Shown here one piece after another: positions 34,243 through 42,133 of a stretch of 64,000 nt of DNA; position 1 is the stretch's first letter; each line of letters opens with the position of its first letter. The translations under genes and the position numbers were made by a program. Source of the stretch: Paenibacillus sp. LHD-38 (GTDB lineage Bacteria > Bacillota > Bacilli > Paenibacillales > Paenibacillaceae); assembly GCF_031157315.1 (NCBI RefSeq), contig NZ_JAVIFU010000017.1, positions 1 to 64,000 on the forward strand, given 5' to 3'. Under the pieces are notes generated by a model. The model saw nothing but the letters and a program-made list of their open reading frames with translations. It made no database searches and was not told the DNA's origin.

Positions 34243-34914
34243 ATGGAGGAGAGTACGATTCAATTATCCACTCGGCAGTTGGAGCTTCTTGAACTTGTGA
34301 AGAGGCATGCGCCGATTACCGGTGAACAATTAGCAGAATATTTGGGTGTCAGCAGGCCGACGCTGCGCTCGGATTTATCGCTTCTCGTCATGCTTGGTTT
34401 ACTCGATGCGAAGCCAAAGGTCGGTTATTTTCTAGGCAACACCTATCGATCAAGCGGCGAGCCTTTGCAGCAATTCAACAAAATGAAAGTGAGAGAGGTA
34501 CAGGGGGTTCCCGTCAACGTGCCTGACTCCTTATCGGTACATGATGCCGTTATCACTTTGTTTACCGAGAATGCGGATACCCTCTTAGTCGTCAATGAAC
34601 AGAAGAGGTTTGTTGGAATCGTCACTCCTAAGGATTTGCTCAAAATAACATTAGGCAACGCAGGCGCTTCGTCTATCCCAGTCAGTATGGTAATGACCCG
34701 TTATCCGAATATAGTGATGCTAATGCCCGATGATTCCGTAATGGATGCGATCCGAAAAATGTCGCTCCATCAGGTGGATTGTCTGCCAGTCATTGTTCCT
34801 CGCGAGGAGCAAGCTGCTGATCCGGAAGTAACCGGCTGGGTATCGAAGTCGAACATTATACGTCTGATGGCGGACATCGCGATGGATGGGGAATTGGGGG
34901 AGCCAGAGTTATGA
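34243..34914 (+). CDS. ccpN: CcpN-like regulator (HTH plus two CBS domains)
   Basis: A 223-residue repressor of gluconeogenic genes in the CcpN family. The N-terminal winged helix has APITGEQLAEYLGVSRPTLRSDLSLLVMLGLLDA (about 21-57), followed by two CBS domains (about 85-140 and 150-215) that likely bind nucleotides. It overlaps ppsR by four bases, the same pair as Bacillus ccpN-yqfL. The start is uncertain: the only ATG in frame (34243) lies on top of GGAGGAG, while the codon correctly spaced from it is ATT at 34258. Confidence 0.88.
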   Translation: MEESTIQLSTRQLELLELVKRHAPITGEQLAEYLGVSRPTLRSDLSLLVMLGLLDAKPKVGYFLGNTYRSSGEPLQQFNKMKVREVQGVPVNVPDSLSVHDAVITLFTENADTLLVVNEQKRFVGIVTPKDLLKITLGNAGASSIPVSMVMTRYPNIVMLMPDDSVMDAIRKMSLHQVDCLPVIVPREEQAADPEVTGWVSKSNIIRLMADIAMDGELGEPEL

Positions 34915-35711
34915 CACAGCAAATCATTTATGTATGCTCCGATGCTGTCGGTGAAACGGCAGAAGCGGTGGCTAAGGCAACTCTGCGTCAATTTTCATCG
35001 GAGCATGTAAAAATTAAGCGGTACGGACATATCAAGTCCGAGGATGAAATATTGCGGATTGTCGCTGAAGCTCTCAGCACGGGAGGTTTTATCAGCTACA
35101 CGCTTGTTCAGCCGGAGCTGCGGGAGCTGATGAAGGAAGAGGCGCTTAGGGCGAGTGTACGAGCCGTCGATGTCATGGGCCCGATGATGCAGGCTTACGT
35201 CGATACGTTCGGCAGCTTCCCGAAGCGGGAGCCTGGACTGCTGCATTCGATCGATGATGCCTACCATCGCCGGATGGATGCGATCGAATTTGCGGTAAAA
35301 TACGACGACGGCAAGGACGCGCGGGGCTTTATGCAGGCGCAGGTCGTGCTGATCGGCGTTTCGCGGACATCGAAAACGCCGCTAAGCATCTTTTTGTCCC
35401 ATAAGGGGATTAAGACGGCTAATTTGCCTTTGATGCCGGAGGTTAATCCGCCAGAGGAGTTAAAGCCTGCTCCCGGACGGCTTATTATCGGATTGACGAT
35501 GCAAGCAGAGCATCTGCTGGAAATTCGTTCCGAGCGGCTGAAGACGCTTGGGCTGCCGGCAACTGCGCAGTATGCAACGACTGAGCGGATTCAAGAGGAG
35601 TTGGATTATGCCGAAGCGGTTATGAAATCCTTGAATTGCCCGGTTATCGATGTCACAAATCGGGCAATTGAAGAGACTGCTGGCATAATTACTGAATGGC
35701 TTAACAAATAA
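34911..35711 (+). CDS. ppsR: Pyruvate,phosphate dikinase regulatory protein (PPSR)
   Basis: A 266-residue bifunctional kinase/phosphorylase of the DUF299 family that switches PEP synthase or PPDK on and off. It starts YVCSDAVGETAEAVAKA and has the P-loop-like VLIGVSRTSKTPLSIFL near 146, plus PLMPEVNPPEEL. Its ATG overlaps the ccpN stop by four bases. Together they control glycolysis versus gluconeogenesis. Confidence 0.92.
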   Translation: MTQQIIYVCSDAVGETAEAVAKATLRQFSSEHVKIKRYGHIKSEDEILRIVAEALSTGGFISYTLVQPELRELMKEEALRASVRAVDVMGPMMQAYVDTFGSFPKREPGLLHSIDDAYHRRMDAIEFAVKYDDGKDARGFMQAQVVLIGVSRTSKTPLSIFLSHKGIKTANLPLMPEVNPPEELKPAPGRLIIGLTMQAEHLLEIRSERLKTLGLPATAQYATTERIQEELDYAEAVMKSLNCPVIDVTNRAIEETAGIITEWLNK

Positions 35712-35745
35712 ATGGCTATACCGATAGAGACAAGGGGGATTCTAA

Positions 35746-36144
35746 ATGGATAGAACGTTTGTAATGGTTAAGCCAGATGGTTATGCTCGAGGTTTGGTAG
35801 GTCGAATTGTCGCGCGCTTTGAAGAGAAAGGCTTTAAGCTGATCGATGCGAAAGTGATGCAATTGTCAAGAGAGCATGCGGAGCATCACTATGAACATTT
35901 GCGCTCCAAAGTGTTTTTTGACGAGTTGGTCGATTTTATTGTTTCTGGACCAATATTCGCGATGATATGGGAAGGCAAGGATGCTATCAAAAACGCCCGC
36001 GGGCTTATAGGCGCAACGAATCCGTCTGACGCGCTTGCTGGGACGATTCGCGGCGATTTTGCAATCGATGTAGCAAGTAATATCATCCATGGCTCAGACT
36101 CCATAGAAAGCGCAGAACGGGAAATCAAACTTTTTTTCCAATAG
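35746..36144 (+). CDS. ndk: Nucleoside-diphosphate kinase
   Basis: A 132-residue kinase that passes the gamma-phosphate between NTPs and NDPs. The active-site His is in NIIHGSDS and KPDG is near residue 10. It ends [10 protein letters not shown], about 15 residues shorter than the Bacillus enzyme (about 148), so the C-terminal arm is missing; several known NDKs are similarly short. It is 34 bases after ppsR and 20 before the aldolase gene. Confidence 0.94.
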   Translation: MDRTFVMVKPDGYARGLVGRIVARFEEKGFKLIDAKVMQLSREHAEHHYEHLRSKVFFDELVDFIVSGPIFAMIWEGKDAIKNARGLIGATNPSDALAGTIRGDFAIDVASNIIHGSDSIESAEREIKLFFQ

Positions 36145-36164
36145 ACAAAGGGAGATGACCGGAT

Positions 36165-36806
36165 ATGAAATTTTTCTTGGATACAGCGAACGTAGAAGAA
36201 ATTAGACGGATTGCCAAGCTAGGGCTCGTTGACGGGGTAACGACCAACCCTTCGCTAATTGCGAAGGAAGGACGGGATTTTAAACAAGTCATCCAGGAAA
36301 TTTGCAGTATAGTGTCCGGTCCGGTCAGCGCTGAGGTTATAGGTACGAAGGCCGATGATATGCTTAAGGAAGCCTTCGAAATTGCAGAATGGGCTCCGAA
36401 CGTAGTCATAAAGCTGCCGCTTACGGAGGACGGCTTGTATGCAACCCATGCGCTTGCCGAGAAGGGAATCCAAACGAATGTAACGCTCGTTTTCTCGGCA
36501 GCGCAAGGGCTCATGGCGGCAAAAGCAGGAGCAACCTTTATTAGTCCATTCGTTGGCAGGCTGGATGATATCGGCGTAGAAGGATTGAAGCTGGTACGTG
36601 ATTTGAATGCCATTATTCGTAACTATGGATATTCAACCGAAATTATCGTTGCGAGTATCCGTCATATCGGTCATCTTGAGCAGGCCGCTATTGCCGGTGC
36701 GCATATCGCGACAATCCCGGGCTCGCTTTTACCGTCGCTCTGGAAGCATCCGCTTACCGACATCGGGATCGAGAAGTTTTTAAGCGATTGGGGAAAACAG
36801 AAGTAA
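36165..36806 (+). CDS. fsa: Transaldolase-like / fructose-6-phosphate aldolase
   Basis: A 213-residue small transaldolase of the TalC/FSA type. [35 protein letters not shown] is the N-terminal signature, the Schiff-base Lys lies in VVIKLPLT (about residue 85) and [31 protein letters not shown] follows. It may act as transaldolase in the pentose phosphate pathway together with the transketolase at 51894; FSA and Tal activities cannot be told apart by eye. Confidence 0.88.
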   Translation: MKFFLDTANVEEIRRIAKLGLVDGVTTNPSLIAKEGRDFKQVIQEICSIVSGPVSAEVIGTKADDMLKEAFEIAEWAPNVVIKLPLTEDGLYATHALAEKGIQTNVTLVFSAAQGLMAAKAGATFISPFVGRLDDIGVEGLKLVRDLNAIIRNYGYSTEIIVASIRHIGHLEQAAIAGAHIATIPGSLLPSLWKHPLTDIGIEKFLSDWGKQK

Positions 36807-36815
36807 ATTCCTTGG

Positions 36816-36845
36816 TTGACGAATGGAATCAGGGTATGGTAAATT
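36816..36845 (+). promoter_or_regulatory. Promoter before the Tad operon, in front of a terminator
   Basis: TTGACG (36816-36821) and TAAATT (36840-36845) are 18 bp apart, with a TG-N extension. The start point would be near 36852, about 20 bases before a strong terminator (36873-36924). Confidence 0.55.
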
Positions 36846-36872
36846 TTATACAAAGTTAACGATCAAACACGG

Positions 36873-36924
36873 AAGCACCGTAAAAGGACGCAGGTAACTG
36901 CGCCTTCTACGGTGCTTTTTTTGT
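36873..36924 (+). terminator. Leader terminator between fsa and the Tad operon
   Basis: AAGCACCGTA (36873-36882) pairs with TACGGTGCTT (36908-36917); an inner CGCAG/CTGCG stem sits on top, followed by seven T. It ends fsa but is also downstream of a promoter, so it could attenuate the Tad operon. Confidence 0.9.
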
Positions 36925-36954
36925 GTTTACGTAGCTGAAGGGAGGAGATTCGGC

Positions 36955-38130
36955 GTGAACAAATATCAGCTGGGAGTGGCAGTAAAGGATCCGGAATATT
37001 TGAAACGGCTAGCCGATTATATCCGAGACAGCAAGCTCGGCGAGCAATGGCAGGTCGTCGCGTTTACGCATGCGGAGGCATGCAAGCGCTATGTGCAGCA
37101 AGGTTACAAAATGGATATATTGGCAGCACAGCCCGAGCTGCTTGCCGAGATGAAGGCAGAGCTCCCGAGGCTGCCGGTTATTGCGCTCGTATTGAAGCTC
37201 GGTGAAAGCCAAGAGGAGCATGAGCTGCATCAGTATCAGCCGCTGCCTCAACTGCTGCAGCGCTTATCCGAGATTCATGCCCGGACTGCGGATCATGCAG
37301 GTGCAAGGAAATTGGCAGTCGATGAGGAAAGGGCAGCCGGTGTAAGGGTAATTTCCGTATACTCGGCATCCGGCGGTACAGGAAAAACGGCATTGGCACT
37401 GCATCTCGCGCATGCTGCGGGCACGCATCGCCGCCGAACGTTTTATTTGAACCTCGAGCGATGGAACTCTTCGGCGGCTTGGCTTGGCACGCTGCAAAAC
37501 GGCAATGGGGATCCTATGGGAGCAACAACAAAAGAGGAAGGCCTGTCCGAGCTGTTGTATAGTCTTAAGGCGCAGCCAGAGCAAGCAGTAAAGTGGCTTA
37601 TGGAGCATCGGAAGCGGGATACGCAGCTAAAGGGGGATTACTTGGCAGTTTGCACGAATCTGGAGGATCGATTGACATTATGCGAGGAAGATGCGCTTGG
37701 CTTGGTGGACGCAATTTCTCGAAGCGGACAATATGATGTCATTATTGTTGATTTGGATAGCGACCTGGAAGGCATGCATTTGGCTGTTTTTGAGAAGTCG
37801 GATCAGGTGCTGTGGGTGTTGAATGACAATGAATCGGTTAGAAATAAGCAAAAGATGGCACAGCGCTACGGTGAGCAAAAATGGAACGGTCGATTTAAAC
37901 GATTATCTCAGAAATTCATAGTTGTAAACAATCAGGCCGCTCGAATCGGGCAGACGGCACAGCGTGGCGAGAAGGACACTATAACCGATGCTATATTCCA
38001 GCTGCCGGAAATTCAGGAATGGCGCGGAGCGGGCAGCGTAAAGCTGCTGTCGTCGCCAATATACAGGGCTGCGGCAGACAAATTGTTCAGGCAGCTTATC
38101 CCGGAAGGAGAGAGCATGGTTGCTGAATGA
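36955..38130 (+). CDS. tadZ: Tad pilus TadZ/CpaE-like ATPase
   Basis: A 391-residue cytoplasmic ATPase of the ParA/MinD superfamily that places Tad machines in the cell. The N-terminal 100 residues have a receiver-like shape but no phospho-acceptor Asp in the usual position. The Walker A is YSASGGTGKTALALHLA near residue 140: the deviant signature Lys of KGG is replaced (ASGG). A Walker B-like VIIVDLDSDLEG lies near 265. GTG 36955 follows GGGAGGAG. It is first in the operon. Confidence 0.8.
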   Translation: MNKYQLGVAVKDPEYLKRLADYIRDSKLGEQWQVVAFTHAEACKRYVQQGYKMDILAAQPELLAEMKAELPRLPVIALVLKLGESQEEHELHQYQPLPQLLQRLSEIHARTADHAGARKLAVDEERAAGVRVISVYSASGGTGKTALALHLAHAAGTHRRRTFYLNLERWNSSAAWLGTLQNGNGDPMGATTKEEGLSELLYSLKAQPEQAVKWLMEHRKRDTQLKGDYLAVCTNLEDRLTLCEEDALGLVDAISRSGQYDVIIVDLDSDLEGMHLAVFEKSDQVLWVLNDNESVRNKQKMAQRYGEQKWNGRFKRLSQKFIVVNNQAARIGQTAQRGEKDTITDAIFQLPEIQEWRGAGSVKLLSSPIYRAAADKLFRQLIPEGESMVAE

Positions 38131-39358
38131 TGAAACGGTATTGGAGCTGCGCAATAAAATCCGGTCGAAGATAGATTTTAGCGGCGCTTTATCGGATGAC
38201 AGCCTCATGCGAATCGTTGAAGAGATCGTATTCGAATGGTGCGAGCGTAATCCGCTCACAGCAACCGGTAAAGTGCAGCTGGTTCGCAGGCTGTTTCATT
38301 CCTTTCGGGGTTTGGATATCCTGCAGCCGCTTATGGAGGATGCCTCAATCAGCGAAATCATGATTAATCATCATGCGGAAATTTTCGTTGAACGGCGAGG
38401 AGAAATGTCACTGCTGCCGGTGTCCTTTGAAAGCAGGGAACGGCTGGAGGATTTGATTCAGACTGTGGTTGCGAGCGTAAATCGTGTCGTTAATGAATCA
38501 TCCCCGATCGTTGATGCGAGGCTGAAGGATGGCTCTAGGGTTCATGTGGTGCTGCCGCCGGTGGCATTAAAGGGACCCTGCATGACCATACGAAAGTTTC
38601 CTGAACAGCCGCTCGCGATGGAGGAGCTAGTTTCTATCGGATCACTGTCGGTCGAAGCGGCGTCATTCTTGCAGGAGATGGTCGGAGCAAAATACAACAT
38701 GTTTATAAGCGGCGGAACGGGAACAGGCAAGACGACCTTCCTCAACGCATTATCGCAATTTATTCCAACGGATGAGCGAATCGTAACGATCGAGGATTCA
38801 GCGGAGCTGCAAATTCGATCGATTCCGAATTTGGTGGCCATGGAGACGAGAAATGCAAATACGGAGGGGAAAGGAGAGATTACGATCCGAGATCTTATCC
38901 GCGCCTCGTTAAGAATGCGACCGAACCGAATTATCGTAGGCGAGGTACGCGGCGGGGAAGCGCTCGATATGCTGCAAGCACTCAATTCCGGACATTCGGG
39001 AAGCATGTCGACGGGCCATAGCAACGGAGCAAAGGATATGCTGGCCCGACTTGAAACGATGACGCTCAGCGCAGCCGAACTTCCTGTTCTGGTCATTCGG
39101 CAGCAGATTGCGTCTGCGATTGATCTCATCATCCATTTATCGAGGTTTCGGGATCGTTCACGGAGAGTGACGGAAATATGCGAGATCGTTGGCATGGCTG
39201 ACGGTGAAGTCATGTTGAACCCCCTATTCCTTTTTGAGGAGGAAGGCGAATTGGACGGCAAGGTTGTCGGCGGCCTCAAGCGAACGGGGAATCCGCTGGT
39301 AAGACTGGACAAGCTGATAATGGCAGGAAGTAACAAGAGTGGAGGTGCAGTGGTATGA
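38120..39358 (+). CDS. tadA: Tad pilus motor ATPase TadA/CpaF
   Basis: A 412-residue type II/IV secretion ATPase. Walker A is ISGGTGTGKTTFLNAL (near 205), the Asp box ERIVTIEDSAEL, the Walker B region PNRIIVGEVRGGEALDMLQALNSGHSGSMSTGHSN with the His box. It powers pilin assembly. TTG 38120 is used, after GGAAGGAGAG, overlapping tadZ by 11 bases; no in-frame ATG is near. Confidence 0.93.
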   Translation: MLNDETVLELRNKIRSKIDFSGALSDDSLMRIVEEIVFEWCERNPLTATGKVQLVRRLFHSFRGLDILQPLMEDASISEIMINHHAEIFVERRGEMSLLPVSFESRERLEDLIQTVVASVNRVVNESSPIVDARLKDGSRVHVVLPPVALKGPCMTIRKFPEQPLAMEELVSIGSLSVEAASFLQEMVGAKYNMFISGGTGTGKTTFLNALSQFIPTDERIVTIEDSAELQIRSIPNLVAMETRNANTEGKGEITIRDLIRASLRMRPNRIIVGEVRGGEALDMLQALNSGHSGSMSTGHSNGAKDMLARLETMTLSAAELPVLVIRQQIASAIDLIIHLSRFRDRSRRVTEICEIVGMADGEVMLNPLFLFEEEGELDGKVVGGLKRTGNPLVRLDKLIMAGSNKSGGAVV

Positions 39359-40227
39359 GCAGCGTCAGCAGCTTAGGAAAAACGGAGCAGCTGTACCGTT
39401 CGCATGGCGGGCGGTTGCAGCGGGCGTTTGCCTGGTGCGGATGGGAGAATGAACAGGTAATGGCAAATATCCGGGCCGGGCGAATGCTCACGGATTACGG
39501 GCATTATCACCTTAGCAGAAAACAGTTTATATTCGCAGCGATAGCTGCCGGTTTGATTATTTACATGGCAGCCTATCTGTTCTATCATTCGGCACTGGTA
39601 TCTTTTGCTGCCTCAGGTTTTGGCATAATCGCTCCCCGTTTCAGACGCAGATCGCTTTTGCAGCAGCGTAAAGAACGGCTGAAGCTGCAATTTAAGGAGG
39701 CGTTATTCTCACTGACCTCCTCTCTCGCGGCAGGGCGGTCGCTAGAAAATGCTTTTCTAGCGACCCTCGATGATTTAAAGCTGCTGTATCCGGATCCGCG
39801 TACGGAGCTGCTGCTGGAGTTCCAAATCGTTCGCTTCCGCTTAGAAAACGCAGAGCCGCTTGAATATGCATTGCGGAACTTCGCTGATCGGGCTGGAGTC
39901 GATGAAATTAATCAATTTGTCGATGCACTGGCAGCCTGCAAGCGCTCGGGCGGAGATTTGCTGGAGGTGATGAAAAGAACCTCGGTCATCATCGGTGAAA
40001 AGCTGGAGATTGAGCAAGAGATTGCCGTCATGATTGCACAGAAAAGATTCGAAGGACGAATTATGATGGCGGTGCCTTTTGTTTTCCTTGCGTTTCTAAG
40101 CTTGGCTGCTCCTGACTATATGGCTCCCTTATACGGGGGAATCGGTTATTTATTGCTGACGGCTGCTTTGCTGCTGCTGCTCTTTTGCTTCTGGGCAATG
40201 GCGAAAATGATGCGTATTCAAATGTAG
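39355..40227 (+). CDS. tadB: Tad pilus membrane protein TadB
   Basis: A 290-residue inner-membrane platform protein with a T2SSF domain (FKEALFSLTSSLAAGRSLENAFLATLDDL; LAACKRSGGDLLEVMKRTSVIIGEKLEIEQEI). Helices at about 58-90 and two at the C-terminus. ATG overlaps the tadA stop by four bases. Confidence 0.88.
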   Translation: MSSVSSLGKTEQLYRSHGGRLQRAFAWCGWENEQVMANIRAGRMLTDYGHYHLSRKQFIFAAIAAGLIIYMAAYLFYHSALVSFAASGFGIIAPRFRRRSLLQQRKERLKLQFKEALFSLTSSLAAGRSLENAFLATLDDLKLLYPDPRTELLLEFQIVRFRLENAEPLEYALRNFADRAGVDEINQFVDALAACKRSGGDLLEVMKRTSVIIGEKLEIEQEIAVMIAQKRFEGRIMMAVPFVFLAFLSLAAPDYMAPLYGGIGYLLLTAALLLLLFCFWAMAKMMRIQM

Positions 40228-40247
40228 CAGAGAAGGGAGTAAGGAGA

Positions 40248-41132
40248 ATGACCGCAGCGATAGCCGCCATTACGTTAACGGCAATTTGGCTTTATCTGAC
40301 CGGCAAAGAGGCGCTGTATGCCATTTGGACCCAACTAAGAAGCAAGAAACACGGTAGCGAATTATCGAGCCGCCAGCTTAAGCAGCTTAGCTTAATCGCC
40401 CCCTTCCTGCGTGTGCTGGAGCGGTATAAATTGTTCGATACGCTGCATCTGCCTATGGGCAGCTATCATATGAGGCTGCTCCTGCTGATGGATAACGCTT
40501 GGACGATTGAGAAAACAAAAGCACAGGCTGCAGCCTCCTTAGGGACTGGATATGCCGCGTTAACGGGATGTGCTTGGCTGAGCCTGCTGGGGCAGGAGCC
40601 CATTCTGCTTGCAATGGGGGCCGTGTTTGGCATCGTGCTGACGATACGCCCCTTTGCGGAAGCGGGCAGAAAGGTTGAGCAGCGCAAGCAGCAAATGATT
40701 ATCGAGCTCCCTGATATGCTCAGCAAGCTGATGCTGCTCGTAGGCGCGGGTGAAACTGTGCAGCAAGCGTTGGCAAGATGCTTAGAAGGGAAAGCAGCAG
40801 AGCTGCACCCGCTTTATAAGGAGTGGGGAGATGCGGTATCGATGCTCCGCAACGGGCAATCTTTCAGCACGGCCATGGAGCGATTCAACCGGCGCTGCGC
40901 GGTACAGGAGGTTTCCGTATTCACTACGGTGCTGCTGCTCAATTACCGCAGAGGCGGGGAGCATTTTGTACTTGCTTTGCGGGAGCTGTCTTATACGCTG
41001 TGGGAAAAACGCAAAGCAATTGCTAGATCCCGAGGGGAGGAAGCATCCTCCAAGCTCGTATTTCCGTTAGTCGGCATATTATTAGTGCTTATGGTTTTGG
41101 TAGCTGCGCCTGCAGTGCTGCTCATGTCTTAA
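40248..41132 (+). CDS. tadC: Tad pilus membrane protein TadC
   Basis: A 294-residue T2SSF-domain protein paired with TadB. Key block: IELPDMLSKLMLLVGAGETVQQALARCLEG and FNRRCAVQEVSVFTTVLLLNYRRGGEHFVLALRELS. ATG 40248 follows AGTAAGGAG; the open frame runs farther upstream inside tadB and is rejected. Confidence 0.86.
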   Translation: MTAAIAAITLTAIWLYLTGKEALYAIWTQLRSKKHGSELSSRQLKQLSLIAPFLRVLERYKLFDTLHLPMGSYHMRLLLLMDNAWTIEKTKAQAAASLGTGYAALTGCAWLSLLGQEPILLAMGAVFGIVLTIRPFAEAGRKVEQRKQQMIIELPDMLSKLMLLVGAGETVQQALARCLEGKAAELHPLYKEWGDAVSMLRNGQSFSTAMERFNRRCAVQEVSVFTTVLLLNYRRGGEHFVLALRELSYTLWEKRKAIARSRGEEASSKLVFPLVGILLVLMVLVAAPAVLLMS

Positions 41133-41157
41133 CCAACAATAGAGAGGAAGAGGAAAT

Positions 41158-41343
41158 ATGAAGAAGCTAGGACAAGCAATTCGGTCATTTTGGGAAGAAG
41201 AAGACGGTTTGGGAACGCTGGAGATCATTTTGATTATTGCGGTTGTCATTATTATTGCGCTGCTGTTTAAGGATTGGATTATTGAATTGATCGAACGCCT
41301 AATGGGTAAGGCGGATGATGAGGCGGACAAAATTTTCAGTTAG
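41158..41343 (+). CDS. Flp1-like pilin
   Basis: A 61-residue pilin of the Flp1-like type. The leader ends EEEDG; cleavage after Gly17 leaves LGTLE, with the type IV pilin Glu at +5 (Glu22). One hydrophobic helix (23-42) then an amphipathic tail with Asp/Glu. It should be the major fibre subunit, processed by the peptidase at 45369. Confidence 0.85.
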   Translation: MKKLGQAIRSFWEEEDGLGTLEIILIIAVVIIIALLFKDWIIELIERLMGKADDEADKIFS

Positions 41344-41355
41344 CAGGTGGCATGT

Positions 41356-42084
41356 ATGGGCAAGCGGAGGATGGGGGCGAGGCTGCTGCGATGGCTAAGA
41401 GGGGAGCAGGGCAGCTTTACGCTGGAATCAACGATCGTTTTTCCAATGCTTTTTGGTCTCATTTTATTATTTATTTTGTTCGGCATGTATATGTATCAGA
41501 AGGTTGTGCTCTATTATGCCGCGTCGGCAACAGCTGAACGTGCTGCTTTTAGCTGGGATAACAGCTTTCGTGAGGCCAAGACCGGCATGCTGAATGCTTC
41601 CGTTTATGACGGTTTGTATTGGCGAATGGGTGAGGATAGGCTGCTTAGCGGCTTATTTGGAACAAGAGAAGATCATGCTTCTGCTGAAGTTGCAATTCCG
41701 CCCGCAAAGACTGGTGAGGCAGCCAAGGACGATTTATCTGAGCGGAAAATGGCGCAATCCGTAGAGTGGATCGGACAAGCTGCTTTAGCCTATAAAGGAC
41801 AAATAGGCTATTCTCGAAGTGTCGTGAAGAGAGAGATCCAGGTTAAGCTGAAGTTTCCCTTATCGAATGAGCTTGCGGAGCAAAGCTGGCTGAGGCGAGT
41901 GCCCAAAACGGCAGCGACAGCTTCCATCGTTGATCCTGCTGAATTTATTAGAAGCATCGATCTAGTGCGTTATTACGCTGCGAAATTCGCGAATCGGACG
42001 GGCGGAACGGGGCAAGCGAAGCAGCAAGCCGGACAGGTGCTTGCTGCGTATAAGGAAGCTGCCGAGGCGCAAAATCCAAAATAA
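41356..42084 (+). CDS. tadE: TadE-like pseudopilin
   Basis: A 242-residue minor pilin of the TadE type. Leader RWLRGEQG, predicted cleavage after Gly19, then SFTLESTIVFPMLFGLILLF with Glu at +5. The C-terminal domain of about 190 residues is extracellular. ATG 41356 has AGGTGG five bases upstream; the GTG nine bases earlier overlaps that site. Confidence 0.82.
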   Translation: MGKRRMGARLLRWLRGEQGSFTLESTIVFPMLFGLILLFILFGMYMYQKVVLYYAASATAERAAFSWDNSFREAKTGMLNASVYDGLYWRMGEDRLLSGLFGTREDHASAEVAIPPAKTGEAAKDDLSERKMAQSVEWIGQAALAYKGQIGYSRSVVKREIQVKLKFPLSNELAEQSWLRRVPKTAATASIVDPAEFIRSIDLVRYYAAKFANRTGGTGQAKQQAGQVLAAYKEAAEAQNPK

Positions 42085-42133
42085 TTCATCCGTACTTGCG
42101 GCAGTGTGGCAACAATGGAGGTGCAGGGCGACT

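Noticed and set aside
36850..36925. Possible cyclic di-GMP riboswitch before the Tad operon (contains GGACGCA)
   Set aside because: The GGACGCA matches one conserved part of the GEMM motif, but the region is only about 75 bases and lacks the second conserved helix; the sequence is fully explained by a terminator stem.
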